Shown: positions 1 to 12,104 of the stretch, piece by piece | Position numbering within the stretch: the first letter of the stretch is position 1 | Layout: every line of letters starts with the position of its first letter | Source: Glebionis coronaria | Lineage: Eukaryota > Streptophyta > Magnoliopsida > Asterales > Asteraceae | DNA: 64,000 bases | Reading direction: 5' to 3' | NCBI GenBank assembly: GCA_025667525.1 | Contig: CM046876.1 | Span: 21,973,224 to 22,037,223 of the forward strand | Position numbers and translations under genes: made by a program | The notes under the pieces: model-generated | Database searches by the model: none | What the model saw: only the letters and a program-made list of their open reading frames with translations | Told to the model about the DNA's origin: nothing

Positions 1-1021
1 AAATATTTTTTGCTTAATAAATATTGACTTAGCGGTTTAGTCTTGATTGTAGGGTTTCTAGTCTTTTCTAGTAGCTTCCGTGTAATTAAATTGGGAAGAC
101 ATTAAGGTATAGCCAGCTTCACGGTTTTGAAGTATTGGCAACCCGAATAATCAAAAGCTTCACCCAATAATAAGATTTCAAGTGCTCACCTAAATCAAGC
201 AAACAATTTGAAGCTCACAAGGCCGAAAAATCTATGCAAAATTGAAAGTGAATCAAGCCTTAATCTTTGAAGCTTTAAAGATCCAAAATTCGCCTTAGCG
301 TGAGGATATACATCTTTGGCTAATAAAACTACCGATGAGGTGGATAATAAAAGGCAAGGCAAGACCGAAGTCATAATAAAAGCTTCATGGCGAAGTTGAA
401 TAAAAGATGGAGGTAAACCAATGATAATAAGGCCCTTCCGTAGGGGGCATATAAAAGTCTTGGTAATAACTCTCATGTTCAAAACCGTTATAAAACCGTG
501 TTTTTCGATCCTTCTTGTTGACTTAATTTTTTGACATCGTTGTCTATTAGGAGGGGTTATTGGTTTGATGATCTTGATTACACCGTTAGGACTCTATTTT
601 TAGACCTAAATCTCTATTATCACACAAGTCAAACAATGTATCCTCGTGAAACATTCAAGACATAATAAAATATAAGAGATACAACTTAGGAAATTGGGAG
701 GATAAGTACGTGATTAGGGCATATGAGTAGTGTTAGCATTACTAACTTATAATGACAATGATCTTGGTGCACGCTTGGCATGGAATTGGGGTGAAAATCG
801 AGGATGATGAAATTATTTCTAACGAAGCATTCACGTGTTCTTATTCTATGAACCTAAACGTCCCATTTTGCGATGAAAATCATACATTATGTCTAAAACG
901 CAAGTAGTAGTAATAGTAGTACTGTAGCTAGTTTATCATTCAATAAATGTGAATAAAAATGAATTTTGGAGGTGCTACGATACTTTATTCTAGCATTGCG
1001 TGGGGGCACGGCCATGGTTTA
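1..1021 (+). other. E1 post-pol interior without a credible ORF
   Basis: AT-rich sequence with only short chance ORFs. Parts of 540-1032 resemble, in reverse complement, the post-pol segment of E2, for example around 670-780 against 7840-7980. Athila elements often carry an env-like ORF here; none is readable. Positions 1-540 gave no recognisable match. Confidence 0.55.
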
Positions 1022-1032
1022 GTATGGGGGAG
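1022..1032 (+). promoter_or_regulatory. E1 polypurine tract
   Basis: GTATGGGGGAG lies immediately before the LTR start TGATGAGACT, the expected position of the plus-strand primer. The same context precedes the 3' LTR of E2 on the other strand. Confidence 0.65.
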
Positions 1033-4000
1033 TGATGAGACTGCTTTTATACATAGTCTCATCGTCCAAAAAGGGCTTAAAATGCAAAAAAATATCATGA
1101 AAATACCCAAATATATGCTTGTGTTTGTTTCTTGTGTATTTTAGGTACGGAAATTGAGAAATGACAAAAGATCACAAGAATCATGCAAAAACGAACACGG
1201 GAAACGAAGCCGCACATTGAACCAAGCCCTAATGAAGAATTTTCAAAGAAAACCCTTGATGATTTGAATATTTATGAAGAAGGTTCCTCCAATATTGAAG
1301 AATTGACACTTTATACCCTTGTATCTTCATAATTACAAGATTGGTCCCTAAAGTTTGTCAAAATTACAAAAAGGGCCCTACACTTTGAAGAATTGGCAAT
1401 TTTAGTCCCTCATCAAAACTAAAATGTCAATATTTGTCCTTCTCAAAATCAACATACCATGAAGAACTCTAAGTTACAAGAATTACAAATTTAGTCCTTT
1501 AAAAATGTCAAAATTACCAAAAGGACCCTTGACTTTGAAGACTTGGTAAAATACTCCCTCATTAATCATGATTTGGCAATTTTAGTCCTCCAAAATGTCA
1601 ATCATGCAAGTTAAAACCATTATCCTTGAAGAAAATACCAAATTAGTCCTTCAAGAATCGAGAATTGGCAAGAAATACCCCTGAAAATACTTTGTAAAAC
1701 TTTTTGGGGCAAAAGTATGAAAAATGAAACTTCAATAACAAAGGAAATGAAGTTTGGCCGGATTTATTTACAAGTGAAAGAAGTTTGAGAGATTAGGGGC
1801 TAAATCTGGCAGACAAGAGAAGATGCCTAGACCTATCGAATGGTGACACGTGCCCCATTAACTCTTTTCCACCAATCACCTTACTCCCTTCCTCCACATC
1901 ACCATTCCACTTCATCAGATTAATATTTATTAATCTTGGCGCCATTAACACAATTTTAAACTTAATCCAAACCAAAAACAGATTAAACACAACAACTATT
2001 TACCAAGAACACAAATTGGGTATTTGTGTTTTAGAAAAAATTAAACCTCCATATTGTCCAGATTAATGATTAATGATGATTTAGTCATAACCCAACCTTA
2101 AAAACTCATGCCACATCACTCCTCAGTCCCACACAAGATTCCCCTGCTACACTCTTGTGCATACTGCCAAAATTTGGACAGCAATCCAACAAGTGTTTGA
2201 TTCTAGCTTACTTTCTAAGCTCATTACAAGCCATTGGATTCACTTTTATCTTGCCAGCTCCACAAACAAACAAGAAAGAGTCACATGATTTTCAAAGTTC
2301 AAAACCCTACAAGGGGCATTTCTGGGACTTCACAGCAATTAGGGTTACGTTTTTTAGCTCTTAACTAGTTCATTGTAGCCTATATAAGGCATAGGACTCA
2401 TTTCATTTCAGTTTGCTATTGAATTTTCCTTTGTTCAAAATTCTGTAAATCCATATTCAGTTTAATGAAATGTGTTTAAATCTTTGAAGAAAACTCAAAT
2501 GCCATTGTTGTTTACTGCTTATTATTGCTCTTAGTTTGATAATCTTGAATCTCAAAACCTGTTTTTAAGGAGTGTGCAAAAGTTTGCACATTTTCCTTCA
2601 AGCTTGATATTTTGCTAAGTTTCTTGGTACACCTTGGAATTCTTGGGCTATAAAGCTGATCATAGCATCCTGATATTGAGTTATCAAGGTGTGGTGAAGC
2701 CTATAACTTTGGGATAATCAAGTGTGGGATACAAGAGTTGCATTAATCAAGGCTTTTTAACCTTTCTGTTTTTAATATTTTGCTTCTAACCTTGTTGAAT
2801 CTTAGCAGGCTTTGTTGTGGAAGCTTGTACTTGTTCTTGCTAGTACATAAGCTCAAAATTCGTGGGTGTAGATGTACATCCATGAGGTTTGCATACTTAA
2901 TCCCAAAATCTGATAAAATATTAGATATTTGCGATATTTGTATGTGACTTGTGTTCTTGCTGATTTTATGGTCTAATCTTGCTTAAATCTGCTTAATATA
3001 TCTATTATTGTGCTAATTTGGGCTTAGGTGGTCTTGGATAACACTTTTGATTTGAAAATTTTGGATTTGAAAAGTTAAAAGGGTGTTTGGGATTACATGT
3101 TTGAGATCATAACTTGATATTGTGTTTGTGGAAGGTGTTGTTTATGCTTTATATCTGCTATATACTTGTTTGAGTGCATATTGTTGCAAGTTTTTGGGTT
3201 TGAAACCTTGAATCATACATTGTGCTATATCTTGTTGAATTTGACTATTTTGACCTAAGATTTAGGTAAAATCTAGAATTTATGCATGCTTAGGGTTAAA
3301 AGTTGTTAAAACATCATTTATATAACATATGTGATAGATCTAAGTGATTGAATTTGGCTTGTTGGTCAATTGCATCAGCAAAAGAAAAATCTGCTTGTGT
3401 TAGTGTTCATCGGCTTGAATCTTGATTTAGGCTTTTAGCCATTGCATGAAAACTGTTTAAACTTGTTCATTTAAGTTTATAATAGCTTGTGTATGCTTTT
3501 GGTGCAATTTGGTTGGCTGAAATTTGCTAAAATAGCTTATAAGTTCATAACTGCTTATGTGTTCATGTCTGGTGTATATCTGGTGATGTTTTGATAAAAC
3601 TGTACTAAATGGCTGTTAGTGATTGTGATTTCTTGATTGTTATTGACTCCTTATGATCCACTGATCATTTGGGTGCCTTTTTGTAACGTGAATCTCCAAA
3701 AAAGTCACTAAAGACAAAAAAAGTCAAGAAGTCAAGTAGTGGAAAAAGTTTCCACTTCTCAACACCCAAAACTAGCCCCTGCTAGTGCAATTTTTCAGTT
3801 AGCTTATCAATAAGCCATTTTGGCTTATCCAGACCTGCAACAACTTATTTTTTGTGATATATCTTCATCATTTGACCCATTTGTTTGAACTGGAGCTTAT
3901 TAGACTTTGACTTTGACTTTTTGCTAGAAAACCAACTTATTTGACTTTTACATAAGTCCTTATTTGCTTATTCCAGCTTATTGAGTGAACTTATTTTAAA

Positions 4001-5243
4001 ACTTTTTGTTGATTAAGCTTAGTTAAGTCATTTAAAAGCTTTTGCAATTTGAATCAACTCTTGGGATAGCCTAGAAATAAAAAACGACTATTTTGTTGTT
4101 TTCTGTAGATTGCTTATTGCATTTTCAGGCTTATTCCTTGGACTTTTTTCAAATTTCTTTTTACAGAAGTCTTAATCAACTCAAAAGAAGCTTGTGTGTC
4201 TAATTTGAGCTTATGGCATCAGCTTATAGCTTAATGGTCCAAAAAGCCCATTAAGAATAAGTTGTTTGGTATAAGTCAGCTTATTTCACATTTTCAGCTT
4301 TTGGGCCTTTGAAAAGTTGTGTTTAAGATCAAATTTTGAGTCAGATAGGAGTTTTTGGGCTAAATTGGACAACATTTTTCTTATTGGGCCTATTTGAGCC
4401 CATTAAGGGGTCTGTTTTGACTTTTAGCCCATTTCTAGGCCCATTAGGGGTATTTTTGTAATTTCAAGTTCATTTTCTTTTTATTTAGGTTAAATTAAGC
4501 TAGTTTGCAAGTTTTTAGAATTTTTTATAAATTTTGGATTTTTAATATTATTTTATTATTATTTTATTATTAAAAAATAAAGTTTAGATTTTTCAAGTTT
4601 TTACATTTTTTTAGGTTAAATACATAAAGTTAGGAATTTTACATCTTTTAGAATATTTTTATTGTCCTTAGATTAATTTTTATAATTATTTTAAGTTTAA
4701 ATAGTTTTTAATTGTTTTTAAATAGTTTTAATTAATTTTAAAATTTTCAAAAAATAGTTTTAAGTTAAGTTAGGGTATTTTAGAGGTTTACAAAGTGATA
4801 AATCTCATTTTGGACTTTTTATTAATTAAATTGATTTTTAGGGCTTTAATTAGCATTAAAAAATCATTATTTAATTGAATAAAAGGTTTGGGTGATTTTT
4901 GATTTTTTGTAAACTCTAATTACATTATTTAGGATTTATTTCAATTTTTTTGGAAATTTTAGGGTAAAATTTTAAAATTTGGTACTTTTTACGTTTTAAC
5001 GTGTACGACCCTTTCTTCTTAAGTGTAATCCGTCATCGTAACCGTCATTCTCTTCTTATCTCATTTCTATTTCCTTTCTCATAATCATATAATCACATAA
5101 GTAATCATTTCTTAACACACACACCAAGCCTCCTTGAGAACGATCCCCACTTTGGGTCATAACTTGTGATTTTCCTAAGTCACTTGTTAATACTTACCCT
5201 AATTACCTTGTTTTCCTAAACAGGTGGTAAATTACAACCATCA
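1033..5243 (+). repeat. E1 3' LTR (4.2 kb)
   Basis: Starts TGATGAGACT right after a polypurine tract and ends CCATCA exactly where H similarity resumes, so TGAT...ATCA termini fit Athila LTRs. It has no coding content. Positions 1280-1700 hold degenerate repeats of a 'tagtccctcaaaatgtcaa'-like phrase. A TATA box at 2381 divides a 1.35-kb U3 from about 2.8 kb of R-U5, which is AT-rich (3600-5000 especially). The partner LTR is outside the window, so the boundaries rest on termini, the polypurine tract and the H junction. Confidence 0.65.
2381..2387 (+). promoter_or_regulatory. E1 LTR TATA box
   Basis: TATATAA in the sequence CCTATATAAGGC, followed by C/T-rich sequence suited to a start site some 30 bases downstream. 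This is the only well-placed TATA box in the first half of the LTR. Confidence 0.5.
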
Positions 5244-5952
5244 CCCACCTTAGGTGGAAGAAGAAGAGATGCATGGGGAACCTAATGGCATACACTTGGC
5301 AAGAATACTCTTACCAAGACAAGTCATGCCTTTTGCCCTCCCCTCTCTCTCCTCTTTAAGCCGAAACACACACACACCCCTCATACATGCAATCCTAATC
5401 TTGTTCTCCCACTCTCTTCTCTTTCAATCATAGGGCTTATAGCCATATATATCCAAAAACCAAGTATTAATTCCACCAAGATACTTGTCTCATCTCTACT
5501 ACAAATCATTGGTAGTATCATTCTCTTGGAATCACTATAAACAAGCCCTAGCTAAGCCATCTAGGCCACGACTTGATTTATACATAGGGTTTTCTTCATC
5601 ATTTTGAGTAGATCTCAAATCACCTTGTTCATCTAGATCATTTGTGGTACTTTTAGGCAAGAAAGGTATACACTAATTGTTCTTTCATTTCTTCATGCAT
5701 GCATCATCATACATCTATAAACACAAGTAAATAATATGTTAAAATCAAGATTTGTTAAAGCTATGACCATTATAGGTCACGGCATATTTATAAAAATCAT
5801 GTTCATGATTTAAAATCTTTTAATAAGAAACCTATAACTTGTATCCTATGTTTTAAATTTGATTTAAAAACCATATGAGACGTTTTGTAAATCTAAATGT
5901 TACATGAGTTACAAATCTTATTTTATGGTACTATGGTTAAACCAATAGCCAT
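5244..5952 (+). repeat. H 5' LTR, segment a
   Basis: Matches 63324-64000 almost base for base, with about 2-3 percent differences by eye. The last five bases, GCCAT (5948-5952), are the left target duplication of E2, repeated at 16887-16891. The segment includes the imperfect palindrome GACCATTATAGGTC near 5763. Confidence 0.85.
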
Positions 5953-6261
5953 TGATACTTGATTTTTTAATAGAGTTCTATATTCTCTCGATATCATCTC
6001 GAATTGATCTCGGTTCTAAGTGGAATAGTTTGTTTTTGGTGACAAATAGGGGGTTTGGATTTTTAATCTACTAAAAGGTTTAAATGCAATAAAAACTTAA
6101 ATTGAAAGCGATTAAATTAATAACAATTAATAAAACTTGAATTAAAATTAAACTTAAAAATTAAAATATAAATATGAAATGAAGAAACAATAAGAAGTAT
6201 CACTTAAAAATGCCCAAAAAGAAACAATAAGTAAGACTAAAAATTGCTCAAAAGAAAATTG

Positions 6262-6703
6262 GTTCGGAAGTTGACCTTGATTCGGAACTTGATTCGGAAC
6301 TTTCACTCGGAAGTTGATCTGGAACCTTCACTCGGAACTTTACTCGGAACCTTCATGCGGAACTTTGATTCGGAAGTTAGTTCGGAAGTTCACCCGGAAC
6401 TTTTCGTTCGGAAGTTCACTCGGAAGATTGATCCGGAAGTTTATCCGGAACTTTGAGTCGGAAGTTTATTCGGAACTATCAACTGATTCGGAACTTTTGA
6501 GAATTGATTCGGAACTTTTTAAAAGAAAACTCATTCGGAACTTTTGAAACTCATTCAAAAGTTTGTGTTCATCCGGAACTTTGAAATTGACTCAGAACTT
6601 TTTTTTAAAAGGAAATTTATTCGGAAGATTTGAAACTCATTCGGAACTTTTGTTCATCCGGAAGTTTATGTTCATCCGGAACTTTATGTTCATCCGGAAC
6701 CTG
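6262..6703 (-). repeat. CGGAA minisatellite, expanded copy
   Basis: Irregular repeats of 'ttcggaac' or 'ctcggaag' every 11-18 bases over about 440 bp. The sister array at 15759-16011 spans only about 250 bp. Short open frames through it (RNF/RKF-rich) are a by-product of the repeat and are not credible genes. Confidence 0.85.
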
Positions 6704-7128
6704 GGGAATACTCAAGAACAGTACTATACCGAAGAACAGGGGAATCGATTTTAAGCTAAAAATTCACCAAGTTTTCAACCAAAACTTAAATAAAACTAAA
6801 CACAAATGATATACTAACCAATAACAACAAATTCCATCAATAAAAACGCAAATTCAACAACTTTTTAAAATCAAAACTCAACCAAATAAGAACTTAAGAA
6901 CTTGAAATAAAAGATGATGATGAACAAGATGAAATGGAAAGATTGATATATTGAATGATTAAGGTTTTAACAATCACAAAACAAGGATGAAATTACAAGA
7001 TTGAAAAACAAAGATCAAATCACCAAACACCCTAGTGGTGTTGGTGAAACCTACGAACAGAAAGGGAGAAAAAAGAGGGGAGAAGAAAAACTAAAAAAAA
7101 CTGGATAAAAAGTGTGAGGGGAACCCTT

Positions 7129-7135
7129 TATATAG
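7129..7135 (-). promoter_or_regulatory. E2 LTR TATA box
   Basis: On the - strand, TATATAA followed by AGGG. The same box is at 16435-16441 in the promoter LTR (15450-16886). Confidence 0.55.
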
Positions 7136-7579
7136 GTGTTCCCTTTTGTTGGTGAGTGGGCTTTCTTCCGTTCTTCTTGTCTTCTCGTCTTTTCAGAAAA
7201 GTTGACGTTTTCGATTCTGATTCGGGATTTGTCGTCGATTAAATTCAACTCGTCTTTTAATTTCTTCATTTAATAGACTTGAGTTTCTTCGACTTATGTA
7301 AATCTTCCATCTTTGGTCCTTTTCTTCGATAAATCTTCGAATAGGCCCAGTGACTTCAAATCTTTTGCATCTCTTGGACAATAGACTTCATCTTGAGTCT
7401 TTTTCTTCGGTAAAACCCGTGCAATCCCACGTTTTCTTCAATATTCATCCGGTTGGCTCTGAAAACACAATAAACACAAAAACCACGCATAATTCCAAAC
7501 AAATGATATTAAATACGCGTTTTGGTCTCGTTTTAGCCAGAATTAAGTGGTAAAAGGATGGGTGTTTACACACCTATCA

Positions 7580-7594
7580 AATCCCCTACACTTA
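7580..7594 (-). promoter_or_regulatory. E2 polypurine tract
   Basis: On the - strand, TAAGTGTAGGGGATT directly precedes the LTR start TGATAGG. The core TAAGTGTAGGGG recurs at 9146-9157, 9201-9212 and 9423-9434. Confidence 0.6.
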
Positions 7595-9527
7595 ACCATT
7601 GCCATGCCCTCATGCAATGCTTAGTGATAAAGCAAATTTACACTTTTCTCATAATTAATCAACCTTGGCCTTATTCAAATACTACTAAACAAAAATTTAA
7701 AGTACTAAAAGAAATTCAAACTTTAAAGGAAACAAAAGGATAGAAAACCATTTTCACTTGAAAATAGCTACATGGAAATAACTTGCAAAGAGATCAATGA
7801 CTTACATTAGGGCTTTGGTGTTGCGAAGATTTATCATCCTCAAGTTTCACGTTCCCCAAACTAAGCTTAAAAACGAGATCATTGTTATTATAAGTTAGTA
7901 AATCAAACACTTACACACATGGCTTAATTATATGCTTAAACTCCCTTATTCCTAGGTGTATCTCTTATATTTTATTTTTGTCTTAGAATGATCATGAAGA
8001 TGCATTTTTGGACTTATTTCGATAGTTCATTTAGGCTGAAAGCAAAGTAGGACGATTTGATCAATAGTTAGCTAAATGACAAAATCTCTTAAAACTGCTT
8101 CTCGGGATATCAAAAAGTTCATATCTTGGCATAACTTGGTTCACGATTTGAGACCTTTCTCGGGCCGATATTTGGCATGTACTTCATACTTCATATCTTG
8201 AGAGACGTGCTTAAGATAATGGTCTCCTCATCGTTAATAGAGTTTCTTCACTTGGAGACTTTTGATGGGTACTCCAACTTTGTTGACCACGACTTCATGA
8301 TTATTTCTTCAATCTCTATTTGGGATTTTGAGATACAACGATCCGCCTCCTTTTCGGACTTGGATCTATTTATCCTCATACCTTGTTAGGGTCTTTTCGG
8401 ATAGACTTCTCCATCATCTTTATGGGAGTTGATTGCTTTTCGTCGTGAGTCTTGATCCTTCATATTGACTTTGGGAATAATGCTTTTCACATCACTTGGG
8501 ATCTTTAGCAATAAAATGGAATCCTCATGCCTTGTTAGGGCCTTTTCGGACTCGCCAATCTTCGCGCCCCGCTTCATAAGTTATGCCTTGGCTATGAACT
8601 CTTATCATTACCGAGCAACTTTTAAACGATCTTGGGCTAGAAGCTAAGTAACTTTTCAAATCGTACGACCTTACTTATTGCAGATAAATTATTAGCAAGT
8701 GATGGGAGAATAGGCAAATAATTACACCAAGTGAGCTTGTGCAAGAATACCGACTTATAATTGACTCTATCATTTCTCGTCCTCCACAACTTAAAATCTC
8801 AAGTAATGAGACTCGTGGATACTTAGCCTAATAAACCAATTAAGGTCTATATGGTTAAGGATACTAGCTAGAATAAACTTGGATAAGTCTATTCGGGTTG
8901 AGTCAAAATAATCGCAACGGGCCTAATATGTCAAAGATTTCTAAACTAGCTACACCACTTTATTAATATATTTTTTTTACTTTATTGCGGGATATATACA
9001 TACGAAAGCAACGATAAAAATTTAAAAATTACAACTAAATGGCCAAAGTTAATAAAAAATTTGAAAAAATGTTGAAAAATATGATTTTCCGGTTAAATGA
9101 AGGCATTTTCATGGAAAAGTCCACTTAAAACTTCGATAGAAGTCCCCCCTACACTTAAGATAAACATTGTCCTCAATGTTTAAGCATGTGGGAAAAGTCT
9201 CCCCTACACTTATGACATTGTGCACGTTGGTTAACTCAAGTTAAGGAAGAGACGACTAAAGTGATCAATTTCAAATGTGAGTATGAAGAAAATTGAATCA
9301 CGATAGTTGAGAGATAGAACCGGATTTCGGATAACACGGGAGCATGGTTCTTCAGAGATTCCAAGAGTGCACTTAACCCTGTAATCACATCACCACACAA
9401 ACAAAAAGAACCTATAGAGGTCCCCCTACACTTAGGGGGTAAAAACAGAAAAGGATAGAGACTCGGGCTGCCTCCCGAGGAGCGCTTGTTTTTGATAACC
9501 GAGTCACGAGCCTGACTTGACCCAAAA
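7595..9527 (-). other. E2 post-pol region, no env-like ORF left
   Basis: No open frame above about 70 codons. Athila elements may carry an env-like gene here; none is readable. An imperfect internal duplication (about 8372-8405 and 8522-8555, both with 'ccttgttagggycttttcgga') is a possible relic. Three extra copies of the polypurine core, a perfect 8-bp stem (9162-9169 with 9174-9181), a CTCGGG/CCCGAG stem (9462-9479) and a CCCCCT/AGGGGG stem (9422-9439) cluster between 9146 and 9480. Confidence 0.6.
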
Positions 9528-10682
9528 TTAGTTCATGGGGAACGTGGTGAGGGATGGAATCATCTCCTGAGAGGTGTCCTCACCAAAGTACAACTTCACT
9601 CGTTGGCCATTAACCTTAAAATTAGGTGCATTAGGTTGAGCGAGCTCGAGAGTACCATATAGAAAAATTTGGGCAATGGTGAATGGGCCGGACCAACGAG
9701 ATTTGAGCTTGCTCGAAAAGATTTTCAACCGAGAGTTAAAGAGTAAAACTTTGTCTCCAACTTGGAACTCTCGGTTTATAATCTTGGAGTCGTGAATGAG
9801 CTTAGTCCTTTCCTTATAGATCAAAGAATTTTCATAAGCCTCATTACGGAGTTCATTAATCTCATTGAGTTGGATCTTGCGTAGGTCACCGGCTTTGTTG
9901 ATATCAAAATTAGCCCACTTCAAGGCCCAGTAAGCCTTGTGCTCCAACTCAATAGGGAGGTGGCACGCTTTCCCGTACACGAGACGATATGGTGTACAAC
10001 CAATCGGAGTCTTGTATGCGGTACGAAAAGCCCACAAAGCATCATCAAGTTTATCAACCCATGAGGCATGATGCTCTCCCACGGTCCTTTCAAGAATCCG
10101 CTTTAATCCTTGGTTGGATATCTCAGCCTGGCCATTAGTTTGTGGGTGGTAAGCGGTGGAAAGACGATGATTTACACCGTACTTAACCATGACTCTTGCA
10201 AATTGGTCATTGCAAAAATGAGTCCCGCGATCACTAATAATGGCGCGAGGCACACCGAATCTAGCGAATAGAGCTTTCAAAAAGTTACAAATCACCCTTG
10301 CGTCATTAGTAGGTAAAGCTTTGGCCTCAACCCACTTTGAAACGTAGTCAACGGCTATAAGGATGTATTTGTTTCCTTTAGAAGAAGGGAATGGCCCCAT
10401 AAAGTCGATACCCCAAACATCAAAGATTTCACATTCTTGAATGAAATTCTGAGGCATCTCGTCTTTATGTGTGATCTTGCCTTGCCTTTGGCAAGCCTCA
10501 CAACGTTTAACCATATTGTGAGCGTCACGATATATGGTGGGCCAATAAAATCCCGAATCAAACACTTTTTTGGCGGTGTAGTTGGGACCAAAGTGACCAC
10601 CGGTGGGTCCTTTGTGGCAAGCATCAAGAATTTCAAAAGCTGCCGGTCCATCAACACATCGGCGAATAATCAAATCGGCACA
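9528..10682 (-). pseudogene. E2 integrase segment of pol
   Basis: Catalyses insertion of the cDNA in active relatives. Counting from the first Met at 10673 (381 residues): an HHCC zinc finger with H20, H27, C58 and C61, then the catalytic triad D90 (GIDFMGP), D148 (ISDRGTHF) and E184 (QTNGQAE). A basic C-terminal domain follows ([11 protein letters not shown]). The segment is in frame with the upstream RT segment and is separated from it by the TAA at 10683-10685, so translation would stop before it. The Met at 10673 is therefore not a real start. No chromodomain is present, as expected for Athila. Confidence 0.9.
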
Positions 10683-12104
10683 TTATTTGAATAGATACGG
10701 GTCATCCCAAAAGTAAGTCTTAATGTCTTTGAAGAACTTCTTCTTTTGTTGGGATGTGAGCCTGTCAACGAGAATTCCACCCGCCAAGTAGTTTGCAATG
10801 TCCGCAAACCACGGGGTTTCATCAGCAGTCGAGTTGATAGACATTAAGGTCCCCAAGGGAAAAGAATCATTGATTTCTTTGTTCGGATGATCCCCCTGGT
10901 AAGGATCCTCAAGTCTACTGAGATGGTCCGCGGCTAGGTTTTTAGCTCCTTTTTTATCGCGAATTTCGATTTTAAATTCTTGGAGTAGCAAAACCCAGCG
11001 AAGAAGTCTTGGTTTGGAATCTTGCTTTGTCAACAAGTACTTCAACGCGGAATTATCGGTGTAAACGATTGTGGTGGAAAGGACAAGATAGGGGAGAAAT
11101 TTTTCAAAGGCATAGACAACAGCTAAAAGCTCTTTTTCGGTTGTCGTGTAATGCAATTGAGCCCCTGTCATTGTCTTGCTAGCGTAATGGATCGGTTGGA
11201 AGTGTTTGTTCACTCTTTGGCCCAAAACCGCTCCAATAGCAAAGTTACTAGCATCGCACATCAACTCAAAGGGAAGCTCCCAATTAGGGGTAACCAAGAC
11301 GGGTGCCTTAGTTAGCTTATCCTTAAACGAGTTGAAGGCTTCAAGACACTCTTTAGAAAAGATAAAAGGAGTATATTTTTCCAAGAGGTGGGTCATCGGG
11401 CGAGCGATTTGAGAAAAATCTTTGATGAATCGACGGTAGAAGCCTGCATGACCCAGAAAACTTCTCACACCCTTCACGGTTGAAGGTGGAGGCAACTTAG
11501 CGATAACATCGACTTTAGCACGGTCTACTTCAAGACCGGCTTTCGAGATCTTGTGTCCAAGCACGATGCCTTCTTTGACCATGAAATGGCATTTTTCCCA
11601 ATTCAGAACAAGGCGAGTGTCTTCGCACCGCTTCAGCATTCGTTCCAAATTGGCAAGGCAAGAAGAGAAGGAATCCCCAAAGACCGAGAAATCATCCATG
11701 AAGACTTCCATGGTTTGTTCAACCATGTCATGGAAGATAGCTAACATGCACCTTTGGAAAGTCCCGGGGGCATTACATAAGCCAAAAGGCATCCTTTTGT
11801 ACGCAAATGTGCCATAGGGACAAGTGAATGTTCTCTTCTCTTGATCTTGGGGATCGATGGGTATTTGGAAATAACCCGAGAAACCATCAAGAAAGCAGTA
11901 ATATTCATTACCCACTAAACGTTCAAGCATTTGGTACATAAAAGGTAGAGGGAAATGATCCTTTCTCGTGGCATCATTGAGCTTGTGGTAGTCTATACAA
12001 ACTCTCCACCCAGTAACGAGACGAGTGGAAATCAACTCGTTGTTTGCATTGGGAACAACGGTTATTCCATCCTTCTTGGGCACACAATGGACTGGACTAA
12101 CCAT
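10683..12104 (-). pseudogene. E2 reverse transcriptase-RNase H segment
   Basis: Copies genomic RNA to DNA and degrades the RNA strand in active relatives. In 473 residues from the Met at 12104: RT motifs CIDYHKLN (about 36-43), FLDGFSGY (71-78), MPFGLCNAP (105-113) and the catalytic FMDD (135-138); LGH and GFYRRFI mark the RT end. RNase H acidic residues are near D284 (MCDAS), about E320 (TTEKELLA) and about D340 (YTDNSAL). A 1-bp frameshift near 12103 cuts it from the upstream RT segment, and TAA at 10683 ends it at the start of the integrase zinc-finger region. Confidence 0.92.

Larger units (their letters stand above)
1..5243 (+). mobile_element. E1: 3' end of an Athila-type Ty3/gypsy element
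   Basis: Only the distal interior and the 3' LTR lie in the window. The interior (about 540-1032) is the + strand counterpart of the post-pol region of E2 (7580 to about 9000, - strand): both share an ordered set of short matches, including a run ending in a GGGGG-rich polypurine tract just before a TGAT LTR start. The right edge at 5243 ends in ATCA and abuts the exact point (5244) where similarity to 63324 begins, so E1 is inserted in the 5' LTR of element H. Its 5' end, coding region and left target duplication (expected CCCAC) lie outside the window. Confidence 0.72.
5953..7579 (-). repeat. E2 3' LTR (1627 bp)
   Basis: Nearly identical to 15450-16886 but about 190 bp longer. Essentially all of the difference lies in the CGGAA-rich minisatellite. 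In element orientation it starts TGATAGGTGT at 7579 and ends AAGTATCA at 5953. The TATA box is at 7129-7135, so the minisatellite is in the transcribed R-U5 part. Confidence 0.93.

Noticed and set aside
195..482. 95-codon ORF on the - strand at the left edge
   Set aside because: No motif, AT-rich context, and it lies opposite the + strand E1 interior.
6244..6754. ORFs rich in RNF/RKF in the E2 LTR
   Set aside because: By-product of the CGGAA minisatellite; the sister LTR gives different, shorter frames.
7580..9527. env-like gene of E2
   Set aside because: Expected position in Athila, but no frame longer than about 70 codons and no signal or membrane pattern visible.
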